Source: Pseudidiomarina planktonica (GTDB lineage Bacteria; Pseudomonadota; Gammaproteobacteria; Enterobacterales; Alteromonadaceae). From it: 64,000 nt of DNA. Positions within the stretch are counted from its first letter, which is position 1. Each line of letters opens with the position of its first letter. Where the stretch lies: positions 186,001 to 250,000 of the forward strand of contig NZ_FXWH01000003.1 in assembly GCF_900177775.1 (NCBI RefSeq). Direction: 5' to 3'. A model generated the notes under the pieces. That model had not been told where the DNA came from, did not search any database, and saw nothing but the letters and a program-made list of their open reading frames with translations. Below, piece by piece: positions 53,351-62,516 of this stretch. The translations under genes and the position numbers were made by a program.

Positions 53351-54421
53351 TTAACTATTTAATTCGCTGAACAGCGTCAGCACATCGCTATGCACGCCCG
53401 AAGCGGTTAATGCCGCACCTACGCCAGGCCCTTGCACGGTAAGCGGTCCTTCGCAGTAGTGGTCACTATAAATCTGAAACGCGCTATCACCGGTTCGCAC
53501 TGTGGCGAATAAACTGTCAGCAGCAAAGCTGGTGAGCTCTGCATTTGCCGTTAACTGCCCGTTAGTTAGTGCAACTGTACCTAAGTAATCCATGGGTTTT
53601 GCTGAATCGGTTTCCAGCCAGGGCTGCAGATAAGCGTCAAGCTTATTTATTTGCTGCCAGAATTGACTGAGGTCAACCTGTCGTAACTCCGGTGGCACCA
53701 AAGACTGCAGCTGAACATCGTTCGGATCAATAGTCCAACCGGCTTCACGCGCCAGAATAGTTAGTTTACGGGCAACGTCGTGACCACCTAAATCTTGTCT
53801 CGGATCCGGCTCGGTGTAACCAAGTTCAGCTGCTTGTTTTACCCAGTACGAAAACGCTTTGTCGCTGGCCTGAAACTGGCGCAGTATCCACGACAGCGAA
53901 CCAGAACAAAGCCCCGAAATTTTATGAATAGTGTCATTGCCGCGCAGCCGTTCCTGAATAGCTGCCTGAATAGGCAAACCGGCGCCCACCGTAGTGTTTG
54001 CCAGCCAGTGGCGCTGGTGTTGCTGTAACGCCGCACGGAGCTTCTGGTAGTCCTGATTACTGCTGGCACCGGCGTATTTGTTGGCGCTAATAATATGCGC
54101 ACCGGCAGCAATCCAGTCGGTGTAGTGGTGACGGATACGCTCGTCGGCGGTTAAGTCCAGCACTACCTTATGCGGATGGCTACAGGCTTCAAGCTGTTGC
54201 AGAATCACTGCCAGCGCGTCAGCAGGGCTGTGCTGTGTGGTATTGCTAAAGTCTTCACGCCAGTTGCTGACATTACCTTGGCAGTTTGTCAGGTAGCGCG
54301 TTGAGCGCACTATGGCAACAATTTCGGCCCCAACTGGTAGCTCAGGTGCAAAATTATCCAGCCAGTAACCGCCAACGTTACCGGCACCAACCACAATAAT
54401 TCCTAAATTGGTTTGCGACAA
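53351..54421 (-). CDS. Homoserine dehydrogenase (stand-alone)
   Basis: 356 residues. Reduces aspartate semialdehyde to homoserine. NADP-binding VVGAGNVGGYWL, ISANKYAG, the SGLCSGSLSWIL loop and the conserved GYTEPDPRQDLGGHDVARKL substrate/catalytic region match the dehydrogenase half of ThrA/MetL. There is no aspartokinase domain and no ACT domain. It follows the acyltransferase gene by 12 nt, so the pair likely supplies O-acylhomoserine for methionine. Confidence 0.9.
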   Translation of the reverse strand: MSQTNLGIIVVGAGNVGGYWLDNFAPELPVGAEIVAIVRSTRYLTNCQGNVSNWREDFSNTTQHSPADALAVILQQLEACSHPHKVVLDLTADERIRHHYTDWIAAGAHIISANKYAGASSNQDYQKLRAALQQHQRHWLANTTVGAGLPIQAAIQERLRGNDTIHKISGLCSGSLSWILRQFQASDKAFSYWVKQAAELGYTEPDPRQDLGGHDVARKLTILAREAGWTIDPNDVQLQSLVPPELRQVDLSQFWQQINKLDAYLQPWLETDSAKPMDYLGTVALTNGQLTANAELTSFAADSLFATVRTGDSAFQIYSDHYCEGPLTVQGPGVGAALTASGVHSDVLTLFSELNS

Positions 54422-54433
54422 AGCATGCTCCCG

Positions 54434-55342
54434 TTAGGTTTTGTTGGAAAGAGTTAAGAACTCACGTACCAGCGACGCATAGTTTGCGGTGTCTTTAATA
54501 AAGCCATCGTGGCCGTAACTGGATTCAAACAAATGTATTCCGGCACAGTTACTTAGTTGTTCGGCAAATTCGGTCATTAAATGCGGCGGTGCTAACTGAT
54601 CGCTGGTGAAACCAATAACTAAGGTTGGCTGACCAATGCCTTGCGGGTCAAGCCTGAAGTTGTCCAGCGCCGGACCAAATTGCTCAAATAGTTGTGCGGT
54701 ACGGCGTGGATTGCTAGCCACCAGCTGAGCCGCGCGTGAACGCAGGTAGTTGTACGCTTGTTTTGGCTCGGGGTGATAATAGTCCAGCGCCTGTGAGCTG
54801 CGATAACTAAACATGGCCAGCGCCCGGGCAAGTTCGGCTCCCAAATCCGCATTGCCTGCGGTTTGTGCTAACTGCAACAGGTCGCGCTGAAAGTTGCGCA
54901 GAATCACCGCACTGGCATGGGGCCGGTGAGCCGCCGCAACTATCACCAGTTGCTTGATAGTTATTTTGCCTTGTTCAGCCAGCGCCAGAGCTACGGTGCC
55001 ACCAAAAGAACCACCAATAACGGCAGCTACACTGTTGATACCAGCGGCTATAAGGGCTTCGGCAATTAACCTGGCATGTTCGCTAAGGTCAGCCACCGGG
55101 CTGTTTTGCTCCAGTTCAGACTCGCCAATACCACCGGCATAATCCACTCCCACAATGCAGTAATCAGCAAGGGGTATGGCTGGCTCCAGCCCTTGCCACC
55201 AACCATCACCGGTGGGCGTAATGGCATGCCGGGTGCCGCTAATACCGCCCAGCACCAGAAGTTTGGGTAGCTCGGGGTTTCCAAACAGCGAAATGGCAAT
55301 GGTACCGCCGGCAATAGCGCTATGTTTCAGTTGGTAGGTCAC
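54434..55342 (-). CDS. Homoserine O-acyltransferase, MetX-type alpha/beta hydrolase
   Basis: 302 residues. Nucleophile elbow GGSFGG (Ser about 112), aspartate near FTSDQL, and the C-terminal YGHDGFIKD His-Asp motif diagnostic for the MetX family. Acylates homoserine to O-acetyl- or O-succinylhomoserine, first committed step to methionine. Shorter than typical MetX (about 350-380). Acetyl versus succinyl donor cannot be read by eye. First gene of a two-gene unit with homoserine dehydrogenase. Confidence 0.85.
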   Translation of the reverse strand: MTYQLKHSAIAGGTIAISLFGNPELPKLLVLGGISGTRHAITPTGDGWWQGLEPAIPLADYCIVGVDYAGGIGESELEQNSPVADLSEHARLIAEALIAAGINSVAAVIGGSFGGTVALALAEQGKITIKQLVIVAAAHRPHASAVILRNFQRDLLQLAQTAGNADLGAELARALAMFSYRSSQALDYYHPEPKQAYNYLRSRAAQLVASNPRRTAQLFEQFGPALDNFRLDPQGIGQPTLVIGFTSDQLAPPHLMTEFAEQLSNCAGIHLFESSYGHDGFIKDTANYASLVREFLTLSNKT

Positions 55343-55377
55343 GTATCACCTTAATGAAGTAATTTTCGGATACTCAG

Positions 55378-55407
55378 AAAACACAAAGGGCACCTGCTGT
55401 GCCCTTT
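55378..55407 (-). terminator. Terminator of the lipoprotein gene upstream of metX
   Basis: AAAGGGCAC / GTGCCCTTT 9-bp perfect stem with a 5-nt loop and T-rich end on the minus strand. Confidence 0.82.
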
Positions 55408-55439
55408 GATAGTTTAGCTTAAGCTTTATGAACTATAGC

Positions 55440-56618
55440 TTACCAGTCACCGGTTCGAATGGTAGCAATAAGTTCCTGAGCTACATTGCGCGCCAATACG
55501 TTACGGATTTGGTCTTGCTGAGTTGCAGTTCGTTCTTCGGCATCACAGCTGGCGCCACCTACATTCATAGGGCCTACCAGTTCAGTGGTAAACCGCGCTT
55601 GCGGTAATGGCGGGTTATCAACACGGTATTCGCGTACATGCGGCTGGTTCTGATAGTTTACCGCTTGTTGAATTTCGCGCAGGTTTGCTACGTAGCGGCG
55701 ATACTCTAAGGCTAACTCAAGTTGTGAATCAGCACCGTGGAACTCACTGGCACTGTGGTTACCAATCCACACCACATCACCGGTTTTAACATTAATGAGC
55801 TTGGCGTTTAATGCGGCAACCAGAGTTTCGCACTGGAACCATTGCTTTTCATTTATGGCCGGGCGCAAGGCTGGATGCTTCGACATAAAGGCACGCACTT
55901 CATCAACCTGCATCAGGTTAATGTTTTCAGTTTTTACATCGTCGGTTACAAACTCGTTTATTTGCAGAATGTAATCGGCCTGAATATCACTGGCACTGGC
56001 GGCGCGAATAACTTCTGAAATATCCGTTAATTCCTGAGCACCGGCTTCACGTGAGCTGCCAGCAGAGCCAACTTTAAACTCAGCCTGTACTTCTTTAATG
56101 CGCTTGCTGTAATCAGAAACTGAGATATCGCCTTTCTTCATTTGCTCTTCAAGCTGCTCAAGAATTTTACTGGCTTGCGGATCAATTTCGCGACACTCGC
56201 GCCAACTGTTGATGTTACAGGCACTCTGGTCACGTAAATCACGCAAAATAGCTTCAAACTTGGAGCGGTCTTTCACTTGAAAGCCTGCACGTAGCAGTTC
56301 TTTTTCAATTTGCTGCTCAGCAATGTTGAAGTAACCAAGTGAGCGATATTCGCTGTCGGTACGCTGTGGATTCGCGCGGTACTGGTTATAAACATCAGGT
56401 ACTGAAATAACCACCGAGCTACCAATTGGAATCGGGTAAGCGCGGGATTGCACCACGTTATTTTCAAGCTCCGCTGAATTCGAGCGGGACACTTTAAAGG
56501 TTGTTTTGTCTGATTCAGGAGCTGGAAGGTTTGGCATGGAAACTAGTGCAGCCTGAGAACTACAACCAGCCAAAAAAGCCACCAAAACACTGGCGATTAT
56601 AGGATTGAGAAACTTCAT
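55440..56618 (-). CDS. Lipoprotein of unknown function
   Basis: 392 residues. Lipobox FLAGCSS (Cys about 19). Contains an N-terminal region with VVISVPDVYNQYRANPQRTDSEYRSLGYFNIAEQ in parts, Arg/Lys/Glu-rich helical middle (about 150-200) and Cys pairs (NINSWRECRE) that may form disulfides. The AYRSLGYFNIAEQQIEKEL-type segment followed by a GDVVWIGNHSASEF strand is loosely like periplasmic assembly lipoproteins of the CsgG/FlgO group, but I do not recognise the family. Own terminator downstream. Confidence 0.7.
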   Translation of the reverse strand: MKFLNPIIASVLVAFLAGCSSQAALVSMPNLPAPESDKTTFKVSRSNSAELENNVVQSRAYPIPIGSSVVISVPDVYNQYRANPQRTDSEYRSLGYFNIAEQQIEKELLRAGFQVKDRSKFEAILRDLRDQSACNINSWRECREIDPQASKILEQLEEQMKKGDISVSDYSKRIKEVQAEFKVGSAGSSREAGAQELTDISEVIRAASASDIQADYILQINEFVTDDVKTENINLMQVDEVRAFMSKHPALRPAINEKQWFQCETLVAALNAKLINVKTGDVVWIGNHSASEFHGADSQLELALEYRRYVANLREIQQAVNYQNQPHVREYRVDNPPLPQARFTTELVGPMNVGGASCDAEERTATQQDQIRNVLARNVAQELIATIRTGDW

Positions 56619-56729
56619 AAAGATGACCCTGTCTTGTTAACTATTATTATTTGAAAGGAATTGCGTAAAAAAACAGCATTCATACTTTGCTGATTATAGT
56701 GAAGATTTCGTAAAAGTAATCCTAAATTT

Positions 56730-58106
56730 TTACAATTGTTGATTTAGATCGGGTAAATGCAGGGTGAATTGAGTGCCTTGTTGGGGAGCTGTGGTGACGC
56801 TAATGCTTCCATTCAGTTTTTGCGTTACCAGATTATAAACAATATACAGGCCTAAACCTGACCCGCCGTTATGCCGGGCGGTCGTATAAAATGGGTCGAA
56901 TATTTGTTTACGAGTGTTTTTGTCCATGCCCGAACCATTGTCGGTAAAGGTAAGGGTAATACCGGTATCGGTTTCGCTACCCGTTATAGTAACAGTGTTC
57001 CTACCTCCGGGATCGGTAAAGGCGTGGGTGCAACTATTACTGAGCAGGTTGGTCACAATTTGGGCGATAGCTCCCTGATAGGTTTTTATAAAAACTTCTT
57101 CATTGCAGTCAATAATCACATCTACTTGTTGTTCTTTAATCAGCGGCCGCAAGCTAAACATGAGTGCTTCCAGGTAGTTGCAAATATAGCAATCTACCAA
57201 CTCAAAACTGGATTGATCGACGGCGGTACGTTTGAAGTTTTGTATCAGTAAAGCTGCGCGCTCAATATTTGAATACAGTAAATCGTACGCCTGTTGGGTT
57301 TCATCCATAAAAGAAGCCATGCCTTTGCGTGACAAATTACCTTCGTTAATGCGTTCTCTTAATTTATTTAATTGATGCTGACTGTGGCTGATAGCGGTAA
57401 CGGCAATTCCTAACGGGGTATTTACTTCGTGCGCAACGCCAGCCACCAGTTTACCTAATGCGGCCATTTTTTCGGTTTCTATCAAACGTTCCTGGGCATA
57501 CTCGAAGTTTGCCAGAGCTTTTTCCAGTGACTCAGTTCGTTCCGCTACTATTTGCTCAAGTTTGTCATTTTGCTGTTGCAGTTGTTGCTGAAAGCGAGCG
57601 CGCTCGGCAGCACTAAGAACCCGGCCATACAAATCTGCCATGGCTGAAGCGAAGGTTACTTCGTCTGCCTGCCACAACCGGGTGTGATCGCAATGTTCGC
57701 AACACAAAATACCCACCATAACGCCGCGGTGCCGCAGTGGTGCGTCTAACATGGCTTGTATATTTAAGGGTCTGCAGTAGGGCTCGCCAAATTCAGCGGT
57801 ATCGGGGTGACTGTAAACATCGTGGGCAACAATGGCTCTGTCTTCCAGCAGTGCTTCAAAATAACTGGGGAATTCGCGGTGGGTAATGACTAAACCGGAG
57901 CTGCTTTTGCCCGTGCGTTGGTCAATGAGCAGTTCACAGGTAATTGCCATGCTATCGTTACTCAATACCCACACGCTGGCGCGATCAACCTGCAGCCCTT
58001 CAAGCACGGCTTCCAACATAACTTGTATGGCAGAGTGCAACTCACCGCTATCAATAACTGGTGATTTGGAAACCTCTAAAAGGATATTCTCAAGATCCTT
58101 TCGCAT
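56730..58106 (-). CDS. GAF-domain sensor histidine kinase (orphan)
   Basis: 458 residues, no membrane segment. GAF domain (about 20-170), coiled coil with QQQLQQQNDKLEQIVAERTES (about 172-210), HisKA-like region with phospho-acceptor His in AGVAHEVNTPLG (about 225), and HATPase domain with QIVTNLLSNSCTHAF, FTDNGSGM, DPFYTTARHNGGSGLGLYIV. Cytoplasmic kinase likely sensing a small molecule via GAF. No response regulator is adjacent, so the partner is elsewhere. Confidence 0.9.
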   Translation of the reverse strand: MRKDLENILLEVSKSPVIDSGELHSAIQVMLEAVLEGLQVDRASVWVLSNDSMAITCELLIDQRTGKSSSGLVITHREFPSYFEALLEDRAIVAHDVYSHPDTAEFGEPYCRPLNIQAMLDAPLRHRGVMVGILCCEHCDHTRLWQADEVTFASAMADLYGRVLSAAERARFQQQLQQQNDKLEQIVAERTESLEKALANFEYAQERLIETEKMAALGKLVAGVAHEVNTPLGIAVTAISHSQHQLNKLRERINEGNLSRKGMASFMDETQQAYDLLYSNIERAALLIQNFKRTAVDQSSFELVDCYICNYLEALMFSLRPLIKEQQVDVIIDCNEEVFIKTYQGAIAQIVTNLLSNSCTHAFTDPGGRNTVTITGSETDTGITLTFTDNGSGMDKNTRKQIFDPFYTTARHNGGSGLGLYIVYNLVTQKLNGSISVTTAPQQGTQFTLHLPDLNQQL

Positions 58107-58283
58107 GCTGACCTATTACCCAAAATGTTGAAATTTAAGAATAAGCAAGATTTCGACAAGATGCTAGCATGACCTGACAGTCATTGAACCTGTCTTGGTG
58201 CGTGTTCATCGGGCGAAGGCTGGACAAAGCTCGCCAACAGCGATAGAACAGGGCTACACGAACAATAAATCCAAGGAATAATT

Positions 58284-61200
58284 ATGAAGAAGCTAACGCC
58301 AATTGCGCTTGCTTTAGCCACGAGTCTGGCTGCATTTACCGCACCTTTTACGCTGAGTGCGCAGGAACAACCTGCACAGTGGGAAGTAAATGATCCCTCG
58401 GGCGAATTTAAAGATGTTTCAATTAACGTATCCGAAGGTACCTGGATGAACGTTGATTTGAGCCCGGATGGCAAAACCATAGTGTTTGATTTGCTGGGTG
58501 ACATTTACCAGATGCCGGCCAAGGGTGGCGATGCGAAGTTGTTGCGCGGTGGTATTGCCTGGCAAATGCAGGCGGTGTACTCGCCTGATGGCAAATCTAT
58601 TGCCTTTACCACCGACGAAGGTGGTGGCGACAACATTTGGGTAATGGATGCCGACGGCAGCAATGCCCGCGCAGTTACCGATGAAACTTTCCGGTTGTTA
58701 AACAGCCCGGCCTGGAGCCCTGACAGCAACTATATAGTGGCACGTAAGCACTATACTGCAGGTCGTTCGCTGGGCGCAGGTGAAGTGTGGATGTACCATG
58801 TGAATGGTGGCTCTGGGGTGCAGCTAACGGCACGACCAAATGATCAGAAAGATCTGGGTGAACCGGCATTTTCAGCTGATGGTCGCTACATTTATTTTTC
58901 CCAGGACGATACTCCGGGCAAAACTTTCCATTACAGCAAAGACTCCATTGAAGGTATTTACACCATCAAGCAATACGATCGTGAAACCGGCGAAATTGAT
59001 GTTCTATTAAGTGGAACCGGTGGCGCTATTCGGCCAACGCCATCACCAGATGGTAACTACCTGGCTTATATTCGCCGCGAAGATTTTAAAAGTGTGCTCT
59101 ACACCTACAACCTGAAAACTGGTGAGAAAACTCGTTTGTATGACGGGCTGGACCGTGACATGCAGGAAACCTGGGCCATTCACGGTGTTTATCCGACTAT
59201 GGACTGGACGCCCGACAGTGAAGAACTAGTATTCTGGGCTGGCGGTAAAATCATGCGGTTAGACGTTGAAAGTCGTTCTGCCCGCGTGATTCCATTCAGT
59301 GTTGAAACCACCAAGAAAGTGCAGACCGCTGTGCGTTATCAGCAGAATATTGACCAGGACCAGTTCCCGGTAAAAATGCTACGTATGGTGCAAGTGTCTC
59401 CTGACGGTGAACAAGTGGTGTACGAAGCTATGGGGCATTTGTATACCCGTGCCTTACCAGATGGCAAACCACAACGACTGACCAGTCAAAACGAGACGTT
59501 TGAGTTGTATCCGCAGTTTTCCCGCGACGGTAAGTCACTGGTTTATGCAACCTGGGACGACCAGCAGCAGGGGCAACTTATTGTTCGCAATGTAAGTTCC
59601 GGCAAAGAGCAGGTGCTAAACACCGGTGGCGGTAAGTTTGTGGAACCTACCTTTACGCCAGACGGCAAAACTGTGGTGTATCGCAAAATTAGCGGTGGCT
59701 ACATTACGCCAACCTCACATGGATTAAATCCAGGCGTTTATCAGGTGGCTGCGAACGGTTCCGGGGAAGCCAAACTGGTAAGTGAACGTGGCAGTCAGCC
59801 GCAATTCGGCAAACGTAGCGACCGGGTATATTTGCTTGGTTATGGTGAAACCCCTGAGCTTATAAGCGTTGACATGGTAACTGGCGAAGCACGTACGCTT
59901 TACACCGCCGAGCATGCCACCGAGTTCAGAGTGTCACCAGACGGCCAGCAACTGGCCTTTGCTGAGCGCTTTAAAGTATTTGTAACGCCGTTCGTAGAAC
60001 GCGGCAAGCCAATTAGCATTAGCCCAACTGACAAGCAGTTCCCGGTTGAACAGTTGTCTGTGCGTGCCGGTGAAAATATTTCCTGGACTGCTGATGGCAA
60101 GCAGTTGTACTGGTCGCTTGGGCCGGAGCTTTATCATGCCGATGTAAGTGACGTGTTTGCACAGCCTAAGACTGACGACGATGCTGCCCTGGCCAGTGTT
60201 GAGAACGGCATTAATATTTCGTTCACTGCCGATGCCGCCATACCTGATGGCAGCGTGGCTTTTGTTGGCGGCCGGGTGATTACCATGGAAGGTGCTAAAG
60301 TGATTGAAAACGGTACTGTGGTAGTAACCGGTAACAAAATAGTTGCGGTGGGTGAATCAGACAGTGTTGATGTACCTGCTGGCGCCAAAGTTATTGATGT
60401 CTCAGGCAAAACGGTAATGCCGGGTCTGTTTGACGGACACGCGCACGGCCCGCAGGGTGACAACGAAATCATTCCGCAGCAAAACTGGAAAATGTACGCC
60501 ACGCTGGCGTTCGGGGTGACTTCTATTCACGATCCGTCAAATGACACCACTGAGATTTTTGCGGCCAGTGAAATGCAAAAAGCTGGTGAAATTGCCGCGC
60601 CGCGAATCTTCTCTACCGGAACCATTTTGTATGGTGCCAATGGCCCGGGCTATACCTCTCATGTGGATACCCTGGACGACGCCAAGTTTCATTTAGAGCG
60701 TTTGAAGAAAGTGGGTGCGTTCTCGGTGAAGAGCTACAACCAACCACGCCGTAATCAGCGTCAGCAAATTATTGCGGCTGCGCGTGAGCTGGAAATGATG
60801 GTAGTGCCTGAAGGCGGCTCCTTGCTGCAGCACAACCTGAGCATGATTGCCGACGGCCATACCACGGTGGAGCACTCTATTCCGGTAGCGAACATGTATA
60901 AAGACATCGAGCAGTTCTGGAGCCAGAGCGAAACCGACTACACGCCAACTCTGGGTGTCGCCTACGGTGGTATCTGGGGCGAGAACTACTGGTATGCAGA
61001 AACTGACGTGTGGGAGCATCCGCGCCTGAGTGCCTTTGTTCCGCAAGATATTCTGGCACCAGCGTCAATGCGTCGGGAAAAAGCGCCGCATAACCATTAC
61101 AACCACTTTAACAATGCCCATGTGGCGAAGCAGTTAAATGACCTGGGTGTGAATGTAACCTCGGGTGCGCATGGCCAACGTGAAGGTTTGGCACAGCATT

Positions 61201-61481
61201 GGGAAATCTGGATGATGGAGCAAGGTGGTATGACACCACTTGAAGCTTTGGCTACTGGTACCATTAATCCGGCCAAAGAGTTCGGTATGGATCATCAGCT
61301 GGGTACTCTGACCGAGGGCAAACTGGCTGACATTATTGTGATTGACGGCAACCCGCTGGAAGACATTCGGGTAACCGACAAAGTGACCCATACTATGGTG
61401 AATGGCCGCTTATATGATGCCGCTACCATGAACTTGTTGCACCCTCAGCAGCAAGACCGGGAAACCTTTTACTGGGAATAA
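58284..61481 (+). CDS. Secreted amidohydrolase with N-terminal beta-propeller
   Basis: 1065 residues. Signal peptide (ending SAQEQ). N-terminal TolB/PD40-type WD40-like propeller repeats (about 50-640; repeated DLSPDGKTIVFDLLGD-like, YSPDGKSIAFT, VSPDGEQVVYE, FTPDGKTVVYR). C-terminal amidohydrolase domain (about 660-1060) with metal HxH in LFDGHAHG (about 718-720), later His residues in TTVEHSI, and closing LGTLTEGKLADIIVIDGNPL. This propeller-amidohydrolase family is common in marine Proteobacteria and Bacteroidetes; the substrate is unknown. AAGGAATAA ribosome site. Confidence 0.9.
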   Translation: MKKLTPIALALATSLAAFTAPFTLSAQEQPAQWEVNDPSGEFKDVSINVSEGTWMNVDLSPDGKTIVFDLLGDIYQMPAKGGDAKLLRGGIAWQMQAVYSPDGKSIAFTTDEGGGDNIWVMDADGSNARAVTDETFRLLNSPAWSPDSNYIVARKHYTAGRSLGAGEVWMYHVNGGSGVQLTARPNDQKDLGEPAFSADGRYIYFSQDDTPGKTFHYSKDSIEGIYTIKQYDRETGEIDVLLSGTGGAIRPTPSPDGNYLAYIRREDFKSVLYTYNLKTGEKTRLYDGLDRDMQETWAIHGVYPTMDWTPDSEELVFWAGGKIMRLDVESRSARVIPFSVETTKKVQTAVRYQQNIDQDQFPVKMLRMVQVSPDGEQVVYEAMGHLYTRALPDGKPQRLTSQNETFELYPQFSRDGKSLVYATWDDQQQGQLIVRNVSSGKEQVLNTGGGKFVEPTFTPDGKTVVYRKISGGYITPTSHGLNPGVYQVAANGSGEAKLVSERGSQPQFGKRSDRVYLLGYGETPELISVDMVTGEARTLYTAEHATEFRVSPDGQQLAFAERFKVFVTPFVERGKPISISPTDKQFPVEQLSVRAGENISWTADGKQLYWSLGPELYHADVSDVFAQPKTDDDAALASVENGINISFTADAAIPDGSVAFVGGRVITMEGAKVIENGTVVVTGNKIVAVGESDSVDVPAGAKVIDVSGKTVMPGLFDGHAHGPQGDNEIIPQQNWKMYATLAFGVTSIHDPSNDTTEIFAASEMQKAGEIAAPRIFSTGTILYGANGPGYTSHVDTLDDAKFHLERLKKVGAFSVKSYNQPRRNQRQQIIAAARELEMMVVPEGGSLLQHNLSMIADGHTTVEHSIPVANMYKDIEQFWSQSETDYTPTLGVAYGGIWGENYWYAETDVWEHPRLSAFVPQDILAPASMRREKAPHNHYNHFNNAHVAKQLNDLGVNVTSGAHGQREGLAQHWEIWMMEQGGMTPLEALATGTINPAKEFGMDHQLGTLTEGKLADIIVIDGNPLEDIRVTDKVTHTMVNGRLYDAATMNLLHPQQQDRETFYWE

Positions 61482-61522
61482 TCAGACCAAGGTCTGATGC
61501 AGGTTAGGCAAAAGCCAGTTAT

Positions 61523-61559
61523 AATCCCGCTATATTCGTATAGCGGGATTTATTTTTTT
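61523..61559 (+). terminator. Terminator abutting the downstream LysR start codon
   Basis: AATCCCGCTATA / TATAGCGGGATT 12-bp perfect stem with a TTCG loop and TATTTTTTT tract; the LysR ATG is at 61561, one base after the tract. Confidence 0.92.
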
Positions 61560-61560
61560 C

Positions 61561-62496
61561 ATGAATAACATAAAAGACATCGATCTGAACTTGCTGGTGT
61601 ATTTGGACGTGTTGCTGCGTGAGCGCAACGTGACCAAAGCCGCGGCCCAACTCAACATTACTCAGCCAGCTATGAGTAACGGCCTGAAGCGCTTACGAAC
61701 GCTATTAAACGATCCTATTTTAGTGCGTACCAGTGAAGGTATGATTCCAACCGAATGGGCGTTGGCCATGCAGGAGCAGGTTCGCCACATTCTGTATTCC
61801 GTTGAAGAAATGGTACAACCGGCACGGGAGTTTGAATCCCAAAGCAGTGACCGGGTGTTCCGTATCATGGCCTCCGACTACGCCGCCTCTACCTTAATGC
61901 CACGGCTATTAACGGCGTTAAAGCAGCAAGCACCGCGGGTTACTTTAGACATTATGACGCCCAGCGACATTAGCTTTCATGATGTTGAAAACGGCAAAGT
62001 AGACATTGCCATTAACCGGTTTGATAAATTACCTCAGTCGTTTCACCAGAAATCTATTTGGGAAGATGACTTTTCCTGTTTGATTCGCCGTGATCACCCG
62101 CTACTGGAAAACTTTACGCTGGAAAATTATTTAAAAGCGGAGCACGTGTGGGTAAGCAAAACCGGTTTTGGTGTGGGTGTGGGTATGGACCCGCACGACG
62201 TGCAGAAGTTGGGTTGGGTTGATGAAGCTTTAGGTAAAATTGGCCATAAACGCGAAATCCGGGTGTTTACCCGGAACTATCACGTAGCTATGTATTTAGC
62301 GCGGCAGGGGTTAATTGCAACGCTACCAACCCGCGCTGCGTCGCTGTATCAAAATGATAGCGAACTAACAGTAAAAGCCCCGCCGTTTGCTATTCCGCCG
62401 CTGGCGCTAACCATGATCTGGAGCCCGCTGCTGCAGCACGATGCTGGTCACCGTTGGTTTCGTCAACTGGTGGCAACAACGGCTGCAGAAGAATAA
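61561..62496 (+). CDS. LysR-family transcriptional regulator (NodD/PcpR-like)
   Basis: 311 residues. N-terminal winged helix (about 8-66: DLNLLVYLDVLLRERNVTKA, QPAMSNGLKRLRTLL), effector-binding domain (about 90-300) with FRIMASDYAASTLMPRLL. It resembles the NodD/PcpR/LeuO branch. The start at 61561 is fixed because the helix-turn-helix begins there; there is no ribosome site, since the terminator hairpin ends one base before. Target genes unknown, candidates being the propeller-amidohydrolase or itself. Confidence 0.88.
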   Translation: MNNIKDIDLNLLVYLDVLLRERNVTKAAAQLNITQPAMSNGLKRLRTLLNDPILVRTSEGMIPTEWALAMQEQVRHILYSVEEMVQPAREFESQSSDRVFRIMASDYAASTLMPRLLTALKQQAPRVTLDIMTPSDISFHDVENGKVDIAINRFDKLPQSFHQKSIWEDDFSCLIRRDHPLLENFTLENYLKAEHVWVSKTGFGVGVGMDPHDVQKLGWVDEALGKIGHKREIRVFTRNYHVAMYLARQGLIATLPTRAASLYQNDSELTVKAPPFAIPPLALTMIWSPLLQHDAGHRWFRQLVATTAAEE

Positions 62497-62516
62497 GCTC
62501 GCTCTTAAACCAAAGC

